Shown piece by piece: positions 20,723 through 32,469 of a stretch of DNA of 64,000 nt. The position numbers and the translations under genes are program-made. The notes below the pieces were generated by a model that was not told the origin of the DNA, ran no database searches, and saw only the letters and a program-made list of their open reading frames with translations. Position 1 is the stretch's first letter, and each line of letters starts with the position of its first letter. Source of the stretch: Pseudomonas paralcaligenes. GTDB lineage: Bacteria; Pseudomonadota; Gammaproteobacteria; Pseudomonadales; Pseudomonadaceae. The stretch lies in assembly GCF_019655855.1 (NCBI RefSeq), contig NZ_BPFX01000025.1, forward strand, positions 183,426 through 247,425, given 5' to 3'.

Positions 20723-24015
<3,293 letters not shown>

Positions 24016-24028
24016 CGGGTTACTCCTG

Positions 24029-26020
24029 TCAGCGCACCGGGCGCACGCGCCAGATGCCGAATGGAAGATGCCAGGGTTCGATGCGCATCCACTGCACCTT
24101 GCCGTGCCAGGTCCAGCGGTGGCCGTTCATCAGGTCCTCGCCCTCCAGGGCGGCATCGTCGGCCAGGCCGAACTCCCACAGCGGCAGCTCGAAATGCGCC
24201 TCCTGGGCCTGGTGCGGGTCGAGGCTGACCGCCACCAGGATGAAGTTGTCGAGTTCGGCGGTGCGCTTGCCGAAGAGCAGGATGTTGTCGTTCCAGACGC
24301 TGTAGGCCTGGAAGCCGAGGTGGCTGTGCAGCGCACGGTTGTCGCGGCGGATCTGGTTGAGCCGGGTGATCTCGCCGACGATGTTGCCCGGCGCGTGGTA
24401 GTCGCGCGGGCGCAGCTGGTACTTCTCCGAGTCCAGGTATTCCTCCTTGCCCGGCACCGGCGCCGACTCGCACAGCTCGAAGCCGGAATACATGCCCCAC
24501 AGACCCGAGCCCATAGTCGCCAGCGCGGCGCGGATGAGGAACCCGGCGCGCCCGGCGTGGTGCAGGAAGAAGGGGTTGATGTCCGGCGTGTTGACGAAGA
24601 AGTTGGGCCGGTAGCACTCGCGCCAGGGCGACTGGTTCAGCTCGGCGAGGTACTCGGCCAGTTCCTGCTTGGTGTTGCGCCAGGTGAAGTAGGTATAGCT
24701 CTGGGCGAAGCCGAGCTTGCCCAGGCGCGCCATCATGGCCGGGCGGGTGAACGCCTCGGCGAGGAAGATCACCTCAGGGTGTGCGCGCCGCACCTCGGCG
24801 ATCAGCCATTCCCAGAACGGCATCGGCTTGGTGTGCGGGTTGTCCACGCGGAACAGGGTGACGCCCTGCTCCACCCAGCCCAGCACCACCTCCAGCAGGC
24901 CCATCCACAGCTCGGGCACCGCCGCCTCGGCGTAGAAGTCGACGTTGACGATGTCCTCGTACTTCTTCGGCGGGTTCTCGGCGTGGCGGATGGTGCCGTC
25001 CGGCCGCCAGCTGAACCAGCCGGGGTGCTGCTTCAGCCAGGGATGGTCCGGCGAGCACTGGATGGCGAAGTCCAGAGCCACTTCCAGGCCGTGCTCCCGT
25101 GCCGCCCGCACCAGCTCGCGGAAATCCTCCAGGCTGCCCAGCTGCGGATGCACCGCCTCGTGGCCGCCGTCCTCGCTGCCGATGGCGTAGGGGCTGCCGG
25201 GGTCGTCCGGGCCGGCCTTGAGGCTGTTGTTCGGCCCCTTGCGATGGGTGCGGCCGATGGGGTGGATGGGCGGGAAATACAGCACGTCGAAGCCCATCGC
25301 GGCGATCTCGGGCAGGCGCCGGTGCACATCGTGGAAGGTGCCGTGGCGGGCCGGGTCGCCGCTCTCGGAACGGGGGAACAGCTCGTACCAGCTGGCGAAC
25401 CGGGCCAGCTTGCGATCCACGTCCAGGGCGAAGGTCTCGCTGCGCACCCGATGCGGGCGGTGCTCGGCGCGCCCCAGCAGCTCGCCGGTCTGCGGGTCGA
25501 GCAGCACCGCCACGCGCTGGTCCAGGGATTCGCAATCGGCGAAGCGCGCCAGTAGCTCGCCGAAGCGCCCGGCCAGTTCCGCTGGCGCCTCGGCGCCGAT
25601 GCGCCGGAGCAGCGCCTCGCCCTCCTGCACCTCCAGGCTCACCGGTACGCCGGCCGCGTATTTCTTCTTCAGCTCGTGCTGGTAGCTGGCGTAGATGTCC
25701 TGCCAGGCCTCGACGACGAACTCGGCGCGGCCCAGCGCCTCGGGGGTCAGCCAGGCCTGCCAGTGGTCGTTGCCCAGGGCGCGCATCGGCACCCGGCGCC
25801 AGTCGCTCTCGCCCTCCTGGCGCCAGAGCAGCGCGGCGGCGATCTGGTCGTGGCCATCGGTGAAGATCACCGCGCCCACCTCCAGCGCCTCGTTGACCAC
25901 GCACTTGGCGGCGAAGCGTCCGCCCTCCACCTGGGGCGTCACGGATTCGATGGCGATGCGGGGAGCGCTGGCGGCGCGGATGGCGTGGGTACGGGCTTCG
26001 TCCTGACGAATCGAGTGCAT
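24029..26020 (-). CDS. glgE: Alpha-1,4-glucan:maltose-1-phosphate maltosyltransferase
   Basis: Extends alpha-1,4-glucan using maltose-1-phosphate; the central enzyme of the GlgE pathway. The protein is 663 residues with the GH13_3 features: catalytic Asp in TLFRVDNPHTKPMPFWEWL, general acid in VIFLAEAFTRP, and an N-terminal beta domain specific to GlgE. GGAG precedes the ATG by nine bases. The operon order is glgE-treS/mak-glgB, and the region just upstream carries an AlgU-like promoter. Confidence 0.96.
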   Translation of the reverse strand: MHSIRQDEARTHAIRAASAPRIAIESVTPQVEGGRFAAKCVVNEALEVGAVIFTDGHDQIAAALLWRQEGESDWRRVPMRALGNDHWQAWLTPEALGRAEFVVEAWQDIYASYQHELKKKYAAGVPVSLEVQEGEALLRRIGAEAPAELAGRFGELLARFADCESLDQRVAVLLDPQTGELLGRAEHRPHRVRSETFALDVDRKLARFASWYELFPRSESGDPARHGTFHDVHRRLPEIAAMGFDVLYFPPIHPIGRTHRKGPNNSLKAGPDDPGSPYAIGSEDGGHEAVHPQLGSLEDFRELVRAAREHGLEVALDFAIQCSPDHPWLKQHPGWFSWRPDGTIRHAENPPKKYEDIVNVDFYAEAAVPELWMGLLEVVLGWVEQGVTLFRVDNPHTKPMPFWEWLIAEVRRAHPEVIFLAEAFTRPAMMARLGKLGFAQSYTYFTWRNTKQELAEYLAELNQSPWRECYRPNFFVNTPDINPFFLHHAGRAGFLIRAALATMGSGLWGMYSGFELCESAPVPGKEEYLDSEKYQLRPRDYHAPGNIVGEITRLNQIRRDNRALHSHLGFQAYSVWNDNILLFGKRTAELDNFILVAVSLDPHQAQEAHFELPLWEFGLADDAALEGEDLMNGHRWTWHGKVQWMRIEPWHLPFGIWRVRPVR

Positions 26021-26100
26021 CTCGGCGGGCTCCTTGACGCCTGGAGGACGTTGTCTGGGGAACGGGATGAAGGCCGGCGTCGGGCGCCGGCTCATGGAAT

Positions 26101-26128
26101 TCCGAGCCCGCCGCGCCGACAAAAGTTC
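26101..26128 (-). promoter_or_regulatory. AlgU (sigma-22)-like promoter for glgE
   Basis: On the minus strand, GAACTT (26123-26128) is followed after exactly 17 bases by TCGGA (26101-26105). The AlgU/RpoE-type consensus is GAACTT-N16/17-TCTGA, so the -35 is perfect and the -10 matches four of five. Transcription would begin about 75 bases before the glgE ATG. Not tested experimentally here. Confidence 0.6.
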
Positions 26129-26135
26129 AGGTCGC

Positions 26136-26378
26136 TTAGAGCGGGATACCGTCGGCGTAGAGCACCCCGCGGTCCGGGTGGATGTCGAGGATCGCGCACA
26201 GCATGCGCTCGGCGGCGTCCTCGGCCTCGCGCTCGCAGACGCAGCTCGGGTCGATCACCCAGAGCACGGTCACTTCGCCGCCGTAGCGCTTGGGCTGGTA
26301 CTCGATCAGGCCGATGAAGCTGGCGCCGTTGTACATGGCGTCGGTCCAGGCGGTGCAGTGTTCGAATTCGCGGAACAT
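26136..26378 (-). CDS. Conserved hypothetical protein, 80 aa
   Basis: An 80-residue soluble protein beginning MFREFEHCTAWTDAMYNG. It has a beta-strand pair (FIGLIEY, VTVLWVID), two neighbouring cysteines (SCVCERE) and an acidic helix before the C-terminus. No family is recognised. It sits between glgE and mgtC on the same strand, with an AlgU-like promoter just after its stop. Start choice is uncertain because no strong ribosome-binding site is visible. Confidence 0.65.
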   Translation of the reverse strand: MFREFEHCTAWTDAMYNGASFIGLIEYQPKRYGGEVTVLWVIDPSCVCEREAEDAAERMLCAILDIHPDRGVLYADGIPL

Positions 26379-26394
26379 GGAGCGACTCTCTCGG

Positions 26395-26898
26395 TTACGG
26401 ATCGTTGCCGGGTGGCTGCTGTTGCCGCGCCTCGCGCTCGAGCAGCGGCAGGGCGTGCAGGATGAGCAGGGCCAGCACGGTGCCGAGCAGCGCCGTGCCC
26501 TCGCGCCCGAGGCCGACGGCGATACCGATGCCGGTGCTGAACCAGAGCGAGGCCGAGGTGGTGAGGCCCTTGATCTCGCTGGTGCGATCGCCCTTGAGGA
26601 TGGTGCCGGCACAGAGGAAGCCGATGCCCGCGGCGATGCCCTGGATGGCGCGGCTGATGGCGTCGTGCTCGGCGCCGTCGAGGTCCAGCACCATGACGAA
26701 CAGTGCCGCACCCAAGGTGACCATCATGTGGGTGCGCAGCCCCGCCGCCTTGCCCTTGGCCTCGCGCTCGAAGCCCAGCAACCCGCCCAGCGCCGCGGCC
26801 ATTACCAGGCGCAGGCCGGCGCGGAACATCTGCTCGGGCTGGCCCAGGTCGGCGAATTCGTCATAGACGACCGCCCACAGGTAGTCGCTCAGCTCCAC
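26395..26898 (-). CDS. MgtC/SapB family membrane protein
   Basis: A 167-residue polytopic inner-membrane protein. The MgtC core is present: AALGGLLGFEREAKGKAAGLRTHMMVTLGAALF then IQGIAAGIGFLCAGTILK. In other bacteria MgtC helps growth under low magnesium and modulates ATP synthase; this one lacks the long C-terminal soluble domain and is of the short SapB-like type. The GTG at 26898 (VELSDYLW, read as Met) overlaps the preceding gene by ten bases; an ATG farther in (MFRAGLRLVM) is the alternative. Confidence 0.85.
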   Translation of the reverse strand: MELSDYLWAVVYDEFADLGQPEQMFRAGLRLVMAAALGGLLGFEREAKGKAAGLRTHMMVTLGAALFVMVLDLDGAEHDAISRAIQGIAAGIGFLCAGTILKGDRTSEIKGLTTSASLWFSTGIGIAVGLGREGTALLGTVLALLILHALPLLEREARQQQPPGNDP

Positions 26899-27077
26899 GG
26901 CAGACGCTGGCCAGGACGCAGGTTGAACAGCGCGCGCGGCTCGCCCGGCAACAGATAGCGGCGGAATCCGCAGCGGCTGCAGCACTCGTGCACCAGGTCG
27001 CTGCCACACACGCGCGGTGCCGCCTCGGACGGGCCCGGCAGCCACTGGCAACCGGAAATCAGGCAAAGCAGTCTCAT
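26889..27077 (-). CDS. Small cysteine-rich protein, 62 aa
   Basis: A 62-residue protein, MRLLCLISGCQW onward, with six cysteines including CxxxxC near the start and HECCSRCGFRRY in the middle. The pattern suggests a small zinc-ribbon-like or metal-binding fold; it loosely resembles DUF1660-type small proteins but I am not certain. It overlaps the start of the MgtC gene, so the two are probably co-expressed. Confidence 0.65.
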   Translation of the reverse strand: MRLLCLISGCQWLPGPSEAAPRVCGSDLVHECCSRCGFRRYLLPGEPRALFNLRPGQRLPWS

Positions 27078-27216
27078 GACGCAGGCTCCATCTCCATGGG
27101 TCTCAGAAAGATGACCCTGGCGCAGCGCGGAAGGTTTGAGAAATTTCGAACTATCGGAAATGCCGCGCTTCTCTTGAGATGAAGCCGTACTCACGCGAAC
27201 CCGAGAGGTGAAGACC

Positions 27217-27585
27217 ATGGCACGCGGCAGCAAGGACAAGTACACGGACAAGCAGAAGCGCAAGGCCGCGCATATCGAGGAAAGCTACGAGGCGCGCGGC
27301 GTTCCCAGCGAGGAAGCCGAGGCCCGCGCCTGGGCTACGGTGAACAAGCAGTCCGGCGGCGGCGAGCGCAAGGGCGGCTCGGGCCAGGACACCAGCCCGC
27401 AGAAGAAGGCGGCGGCCCGCAAGTCCTCGGCGCGCCGGGCGGTGGCGACCCGTCGCGGCACGCCCCGGCCCGGCTCCAAGCTGGAGTCCATGACCCGCCA
27501 GGAGCTGATGGAGCTGGCCCGCAAGCGCGACATCCGCGGCCGCTCCACCATGCGCAAGGCCGAATTGCTCGAAGCCCTGCGCTAG
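27217..27585 (+). CDS. Basic protein with C-terminal SAP/Rho-N-like helix-extended-helix motif
   Basis: A 122-residue, strongly basic and largely disordered protein (many Lys, Arg, Ser, Gly between residues 45 and 85) with a C-terminal motif SMTRQELMELARKRDIRGRS then KAELLEALR, the shape of SAP or Rho N-terminal nucleic-acid-binding motifs. It was sometimes named plasmid stabilization protein in Pseudomonas, which I would not accept. The ATG at 27217 is used because AGAGGTG lies about eight bases upstream. It shares CTAG at its stop with the convergent gene 27582. Confidence 0.75.
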   Translation: MARGSKDKYTDKQKRKAAHIEESYEARGVPSEEAEARAWATVNKQSGGGERKGGSGQDTSPQKKAAARKSSARRAVATRRGTPRPGSKLESMTRQELMELARKRDIRGRSTMRKAELLEALR

Positions 27586-28034
27586 CGTTCCTCATCCCCC
27601 TCCGGCGGCGACACCTGGTCGGTCCAGGGTTGGCCGTCCAGGGGGGCCGAGCGCGCCAGTTCGGCCTCGTCCAGGCCGATGCCGCCGCCGATCTCCGATC
27701 CGTCCACCACGCTCAGTTCCTTGTCCGCCGGCCGAACCTCACCGCGCTCGCCCGGGGAATAGGCGCCGCTCTCGTCGATCAGCGTCTCGGGGCTGAGGTC
27801 GTCCAGTGTCACGTTGTCCTCGTGGACGCTTTCCGAGAGCGCCTCGCCGCCGCTCATGCCGGCCTGGGCCTCGCGCTCCGGCGGGAACTCCCTGGCCACC
27901 TCGTCCGCCGGCCGCTCGTCGCCGATCCGCCCCTGGCGCTCGTCGCGGCGCTCGCTGAAGTCCAGCTCGCGCATCGAACCCATGCGGTCCTCGATGTCGT
28001 CGATCTCTGTCACTCGGGGTTTGTGCTCGCTCAT
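27582..28034 (-). CDS. Disordered acidic protein, Pseudomonas stress-cluster type
   Basis: A 150-residue, very acidic, low-complexity protein (MSEHKPRVTEIDDIEDRMGS onward) with no cysteines and few hydrophobics, predicted mostly disordered. I recall homologues in Pseudomonas called HPr-related or serine kinase/phosphatase, but no kinase or HPr motif is visible. It lies in the stress module and is convergent with the basic protein at 27217; the two stop codons share the sequence CTAG. Confidence 0.72.
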   Translation of the reverse strand: MSEHKPRVTEIDDIEDRMGSMRELDFSERRDERQGRIGDERPADEVAREFPPEREAQAGMSGGEALSESVHEDNVTLDDLSPETLIDESGAYSPGERGEVRPADKELSVVDGSEIGGGIGLDEAELARSAPLDGQPWTDQVSPPEGDEER

Positions 28035-28251
28035 GGGGCTGCTCCAGTCGCAGTGGTTTCTCTGTCGACTCGCCTGGGCGGGCAATGATTCAGGCTGTTT
28101 GACCGGGCGCATCTTTCGGACCTTCCGAAGCCCGAACCCGGCTTGATATACCGACAAGGAATCAAAAAATACTGAACACCGCCTGCCCCCACACCTCCGA
28201 ATAAAGGTGCCGGTTGGCACAACCCTTAAATTACTGACGAGGATAGTGACT

Positions 28252-28422
28252 ATGGCTGGACATAGAGGCGGTAAAGGCAACTTTGCAGAAGACCCCCAGC
28301 GCGCTTCCGAAGCTGGCAAGAAAGGCGGCCATGTTAGCGGCGGGAATTTCCGGAACGACCCACAGCGTGCCTCCGAGGCCGGCCGCAAGGGCGGCCAGAA
28401 CAGCCACGGCGGACGCAATTAG
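28252..28422 (+). CDS. KGG-repeat stress-induced small protein
   Basis: A 56-residue hydrophilic protein of the con-10/KGG family. It carries two tandem copies of a GNF-x2-DPQRASEAG-x-KGG unit, near residues 9-25 and 31-47, and ends rich in Gly and Asn. Members are induced by osmotic, desiccation or general stress. The ATG at 28252 has GAGG nine bases upstream. Located in the stress module beside the GlgE genes, in line with that role. Confidence 0.88.
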   Translation: MAGHRGGKGNFAEDPQRASEAGKKGGHVSGGNFRNDPQRASEAGRKGGQNSHGGRN

Positions 28423-28480
28423 TCTGTGAGTGGTTCGAGGGCGGAGCGGAGGCTCCTCCCTCACGCTGCGGTCTTGGCTG

Positions 28481-29164
28481 TCAGCCCCGTCGGCCCTGCG
28501 CCGCAGCACCCCCGCCCTCTCCCTCCACTCCTTCTTCGACCTTCTCTTCGTCCTCGCTACCATCGAAGGTGTTGTCCCAGATCAGGCGCGGGTCGAAGGT
28601 GACCGCGGCCATCATCGTGAGGATCACCACGCTGGCGAAGGCCGCCGCGCCCAGGTTGGCCTCGATACTCGCCAGGTTGCCGAAGTTGACCGCCGCCACC
28701 AGGATGGCGATGACGAAGATGTCCAGCATCGACCAGCGCCCGATCCACTCGATGAAGCGGTACATCAGGATGCGCTGGCGCGCCGACATCGGCTGATGGC
28801 GCTGCACCGAATAGAGCAGCAGGGCGATGCCGACCAGCTTGAAGGTCGGCACCAGGATGCTGGCGACGAACACCACCATGGCGATCGGCAGCATGCCCGC
28901 GTGCATCAGCTCCACCACCCCTTCCATGATCGTCGCCGGCGTGCCCTTGCCGAGGAAGTTCACCGTCATGATCGGCAGGAGGTTGGCCGGGATGTAGAGG
29001 ATCGCGGCGGTGACCAGCAGCGCCCAGGTGCGGGCGATGCTGTCCGGCCGGCGGGCGTGCAGGCGCGCGCCGCAGCGGGCGCAGTGCTGCACCTCGCCCT
29101 CGCGCAGGTACTCCAGCTTGTGGCATTCGCCGCAGACGATGATGCCGGCATCAAGCGCGCGCAT
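28481..29164 (-). CDS. pqiA: Paraquat-inducible protein A-like, second copy
   Basis: A 227-residue PqiA-domain membrane protein. It begins with zinc-ribbon cysteines (CGECHKLEY...CARCGARL) and then four hydrophobic segments including ALLVTAAILYIPANLLPIM. PqiA partners PqiB in moving lipid between membranes. The C-terminus is acidic and Gly/Glu-rich. It overlaps the end of the upstream pqiA copy by 14 bases. No pqiB or pqiC follows on this strand. Confidence 0.9.
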   Translation of the reverse strand: MRALDAGIIVCGECHKLEYLREGEVQHCARCGARLHARRPDSIARTWALLVTAAILYIPANLLPIMTVNFLGKGTPATIMEGVVELMHAGMLPIAMVVFVASILVPTFKLVGIALLLYSVQRHQPMSARQRILMYRFIEWIGRWSMLDIFVIAILVAAVNFGNLASIEANLGAAAFASVVILTMMAAVTFDPRLIWDNTFDGSEDEEKVEEGVEGEGGGAAAQGRRG

Positions 29165-29816
29165 GGTCGCCCTCCTCGTCCTCGCTCAGCGCATCCCAGA
29201 CCTGGTGCGGCGACATGGTCACCTCCAGCCAGACCTGGGCCAGCATCAGCGCGATGAAGCAGCCCAGCCCCACGCCCAGGTGCAGCTCGGCCATGTCGAT
29301 CAGCTTGACGATGGAGACCAGGATGCCGAACAGGTAGACCTCGAGCATCCCCCACTCGCGCATGTGGTGGTAGACCCGGTAGCAGTGGCACGCCAGCGGC
29401 CGCAGCGCCGGGTTGGGCATGGCGAGCAGGACGAACAGCTGGCACAGCAGCTTGAGCAGCGGCACCAGCATGCTGCAGAAGAACACCACCAGCGCCACGC
29501 CCTGCATGCCCGACTCGTAGAGCCCCAGCACCCCGCTCCAGACGGTATCCACGGCATTCTGGCCGAGCACGTTGAGGCTCATGATCGGCAGGAAGTTGGC
29601 CGGCACGAACAGGATCAGCGCGGTCAGCACCAGGGCCAGGGAGCGGCGGCGCATGTGCGCGCGGTGGACGACCATCTCGTAGCCGCAGCGCGGGCAGCAG
29701 GCCTTCTGCTCCTCGCCGATCCGCGGATGCTGCATGAGCAGGTCGCACTCGTGGCAGGCGATCAGCGCCTCCAGCGGCGGCAGCTGGCCGGGGGTCGGTT
29801 TGTCGGCATGCTCCAT
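29151..29816 (-). CDS. pqiA: Paraquat-inducible protein A-like, first copy
   Basis: A 221-residue PqiA-domain protein with the same plan as its neighbour: cysteine pairs (CHECDLL...CCPRCG) then four membrane segments including LVLTALILFVPANFLPIM. In E. coli the two halves are fused into one PqiA; here they are separate, and the gene pair likely acts as a heteromer. The start at 29816 is followed directly by the second copy. Confidence 0.9.
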   Translation of the reverse strand: MEHADKPTPGQLPPLEALIACHECDLLMQHPRIGEEQKACCPRCGYEMVVHRAHMRRRSLALVLTALILFVPANFLPIMSLNVLGQNAVDTVWSGVLGLYESGMQGVALVVFFCSMLVPLLKLLCQLFVLLAMPNPALRPLACHCYRVYHHMREWGMLEVYLFGILVSIVKLIDMAELHLGVGLGCFIALMLAQVWLEVTMSPHQVWDALSEDEEGDHARA

Positions 29817-29872
29817 GTTTCACCTCTCGAGCGGTATGCGCCGGATATTACCCGCCGCTGACAGCGACCGCC

Positions 29873-30496
29873 TCAGTCGCGGTCCAGCAGGTGGAAACGC
29901 GGCAGCGACAGGCGCCAGCGGATCGCCGCCAGGCGGGTGAGCAGCACGCTCAGCATGGCGATGCCGGTGTCCAGCCAGTGCGGCGTCTGCAGCTCGCGCA
30001 GGGCGATGAAGACCAGCGAGCCGAAGATGCAGGCGGTGGCGTAGATTTCCTTCTGGAAGATCAGCGGTATCTCGTTGCAGATCACGTCCCGCATCACCCC
30101 GCCGGCCACGCCGGTCACCACGCCCATGATCACCGCGGTGCTGTAAGGCATGTTGTGCTGCAGCGCCACCTCGGTGCCGATCACCGTGAACACGGCCAGG
30201 CCGAAGGCGTCGGCGATCAGCAGGCCGCGCTCGTGGATCGGCCGGGTCAGCCGCACCCAGAGCACGGTGCCGACCGCCGCCAGCGAGGCGACCAGGATGT
30301 AGGTGTCGTTGCGGATCCAGCTGACCGGGTGGTTGTCCAGGATCAGGTCGCGCAGGGTGCCGCCACCGAGGGCGGTGATCACGGCGATCACCAGCACGCC
30401 GAACAGGTCCATGGACTTGCGCCCGGCCATCAGCGCGCCGGTGATGGCGAAGACAGCGACGCCGAACAGGTCGGCCAGGTAGAACAGTTGCTGCAT
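29873..30496 (-). CDS. TRIC-type cation channel family protein (UPF0126)
   Basis: A 207-residue protein with about seven hydrophobic segments and the internal duplication of the TRIC/YicG family: GTLRDLILDNHPVSWI in the first half and GGVMRDVICNEIPLIF in the second. The GG-x-R-D motifs line the pore in prokaryotic TRIC channels. It starts seven bases after the end of gor on the same strand, so may be part of that operon. Confidence 0.9.
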   Translation of the reverse strand: MQQLFYLADLFGVAVFAITGALMAGRKSMDLFGVLVIAVITALGGGTLRDLILDNHPVSWIRNDTYILVASLAAVGTVLWVRLTRPIHERGLLIADAFGLAVFTVIGTEVALQHNMPYSTAVIMGVVTGVAGGVMRDVICNEIPLIFQKEIYATACIFGSLVFIALRELQTPHWLDTGIAMLSVLLTRLAAIRWRLSLPRFHLLDRD

Positions 30497-30503
30497 GGCG
30501 CCT

Positions 30504-31862
30504 TCAGTCGGCGACCGGAGTGCGCATGGTGACGAACTCCTCGGCGGCCGTCGGGTGGATGCCGATGGTCTCGTCGAAAACGCGCTTGGTGGCGCCGGCC
30601 TTCAGCGCCACGGCCAGCCCCTGGACGATCTCGCCGGCCTCCGGCCCGATCATGTGGCAACCCAGCACCTTGTCGGTCTTGCCATCCACCACCAGCTTCA
30701 TCAGGGTGCGCTCCTGGCACTCGGTGAGGGTCAGCTTCATCGGCCGGAAGCGGCTCTCGAACACCTTCACCTCATGCCCGCGCTCGCGCGCCTGCTCCTC
30801 GGTCAGCCCGACGGTGGCGATGTTCGGCAGGCTGAACACGGCGGTGGGGATCAGATCGTAGTCCAGCTCGCGGTATTCCTCGGGCCTGAACAGCCGGCGC
30901 GCCACCGCCATGCCCTCGGCCAGGGCCACCGGGGTGAGCTGCACCCGGCCGATCACGTCGCCCAGGGCCAGGATCGACGGTTCGTGGGTCTCGAAGTTGT
31001 CGTTCACCTCGATGAAACCCTTGTCGTTCAGCTTCACGCCGGTGTTTTCCAGCCCCAGGTTGTCCAGCATCGGGCGGCGGCCGGTGGCATAGAAGACGCA
31101 GTCGGTGGCCAGTTGGCGACCATCTTTCAACGTGGCCAGCAGGCTGCCGTCGTCCTGCCGCTCGATACGGTCGATGTCGGTGTTGAACTGCAGGTCCAGC
31201 CCCTTCTTCTCCAGCTCCTCCTTGAGGTGCTTGCGCACCGCGCCGTCGAAGCCGCGCAGGAACAGGTCCTTGCGATACAACAGCGAGGTCTGCGCGCCCA
31301 GGCCATGGAAGATCGAGGCAAACTCGACGGCGATGTAACCGCCGCCGACCACCAGCACGCGTCTGGGCAACTGTTCGAGGAAGAACGCCTCGTTGGAAGT
31401 GATCGCCAGTTCCTTGCCAGGAATGTCCGGCACCTGGGGCCAGCCGCCGGTGGCGATCAGGATGTGCCTGGCGCTGTGGCGCTCGCCGTTCACCTCGACT
31501 TCGTTCGGGCCCAGCAGCCTGGCGTGGCCTTCCAGCAGGGTCACGCCGCTGTTCACCAGCAGGTTGCGGTAGATGCCGTTGAGGCGCTGGATCTCGCGGT
31601 TCTTGTTGGCGATCAGGGTCGGCCAGTCGAAGGTCGGTTCGCCCGCGCTCCAGCCGAAGCCGGCGGCCTGCTCGAAGTCCTCGGCGTAATGCGCACCGTG
31701 GACCAGCAGCTTCTTCGGCACGCAGCCAACGTTGACGCAGGTGCCGCCCAGGTAGCGGCTCTCGGCCACCGCCACCCTGGCGCCGAAACCGGCGGCGAAA
31801 CGGGCGGCACGCACGCCGCCGGAACCGGCGCCGATCACGAACAGGTCGAATTCATAGGACAT
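30504..31862 (-). CDS. gor: Glutathione-disulfide reductase
   Basis: NADPH-dependent reduction of oxidised glutathione, a cytoplasmic FAD dimer. At 452 residues it has the N-terminal FAD motif GAGSGG, the redox pair C42/C47 in [10 protein letters not shown], a NADP domain ([12 protein letters not shown]) and the C-terminal HPTAAEE histidine pair. It is divergent from a VOC-family gene, and gor-VOC-galU-ugd is a familiar Pseudomonas neighbourhood. Confidence 0.97.
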   Translation of the reverse strand: MSYEFDLFVIGAGSGGVRAARFAAGFGARVAVAESRYLGGTCVNVGCVPKKLLVHGAHYAEDFEQAAGFGWSAGEPTFDWPTLIANKNREIQRLNGIYRNLLVNSGVTLLEGHARLLGPNEVEVNGERHSARHILIATGGWPQVPDIPGKELAITSNEAFFLEQLPRRVLVVGGGYIAVEFASIFHGLGAQTSLLYRKDLFLRGFDGAVRKHLKEELEKKGLDLQFNTDIDRIERQDDGSLLATLKDGRQLATDCVFYATGRRPMLDNLGLENTGVKLNDKGFIEVNDNFETHEPSILALGDVIGRVQLTPVALAEGMAVARRLFRPEEYRELDYDLIPTAVFSLPNIATVGLTEEQARERGHEVKVFESRFRPMKLTLTECQERTLMKLVVDGKTDKVLGCHMIGPEAGEIVQGLAVALKAGATKRVFDETIGIHPTAAEEFVTMRTPVAD

Positions 31863-31987
31863 CGAAGGTCTCCTCGCAGGCCGTACAGCATACCGGAGAA
31901 GCCCGGCGGGCTGGGTGTATGCTGAAAGTCATCCATGTTTGACTAGACCCGCGACCGAACGCAGCGGTTCGGGTCGGGAGGAACGCC

Positions 31988-32410
31988 ATGCGCCCCACCC
32001 TCACCCACGTCGCCCTGCACGTGCCGGACCTGCAGGCCTGCGTGGACTTCTACCGGGACCTCTGCGGCATGCGGGTGATCCACGAGCGCGCCGGCAAGGG
32101 CTCCAGGATCGTCTGGATGGCCGAACCGGGCCAGGAACACCGCTTCATCTTCGTGATCATGCCCGGCGGCACGGACCGCGAACTGGCCGCCGACGACTAC
32201 AGCCACTTCGGCTTCGCCGTCGCCAGCCGCGCGGAGGTCGACGCGATCGCCGCGCGGGCCGCCGAACGCGGCTGCCTGGTCTGGGCGCCGCGCGACGAGC
32301 CCTACCCGGTCGGCTACTACTGCGGCCTGCGCGACCCGGCGGGCAACTACGTCGAGTTCAGCTACGGCCAGCCGCTGGGGCCGGGCTCCGAGGCGATGCC
32401 CATCCCCTGA
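31988..32410 (+). CDS. VOC (glyoxalase-fold) superfamily protein
   Basis: A 140-residue VOC protein with two beta-alpha-beta-beta-beta modules. It starts RPTLTHVALHVPDLQACVDFYRD and ends CGLRDPAGNYVEFSYGQ, with candidate metal residues His in THVALHV and HFGFAV, and Glu in NYVEF. It may be a glyoxalase I or a related dioxygenase/epimerase-like member; the substrate is not determinable. Convergent with galU across a strong terminator. Confidence 0.85.
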   Translation: MRPTLTHVALHVPDLQACVDFYRDLCGMRVIHERAGKGSRIVWMAEPGQEHRFIFVIMPGGTDRELAADDYSHFGFAVASRAEVDAIAARAAERGCLVWAPRDEPYPVGYYCGLRDPAGNYVEFSYGQPLGPGSEAMPIP

Positions 32411-32429
32411 ATCGAGTAGTCTGAAACGA

Positions 32430-32453
32430 CGAAGCCACCCGCAGGTGGCTTCG
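32430..32453. terminator. Bidirectional terminator between the VOC gene and galU
   Basis: CGAAGCCACC (32430-32439), loop CGCA, GGTGGCTTCG (32444-32453): a perfect 10-bp stem between two convergent genes. The U-tracts on either side are short, but position and stem support a terminator for both. Confidence 0.8.
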
Positions 32454-32469
32454 ATCGGCTGGCGGCCCG

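Noticed and set aside
27148..27177. Possible AlgU promoter GAACTA...TCTTGA before the basic SAP-like gene
   Set aside because: Spacing to the best -10 match is 18 bases and both boxes have mismatches; too weak to list as a feature.
28212..28230. Sigma-54-like TTGGCAC-N5-TTAA before the KGG gene
   Set aside because: The -24 part fits but the invariant GC of the -12 part is AA, so it is unlikely to work as a sigma-54 promoter.
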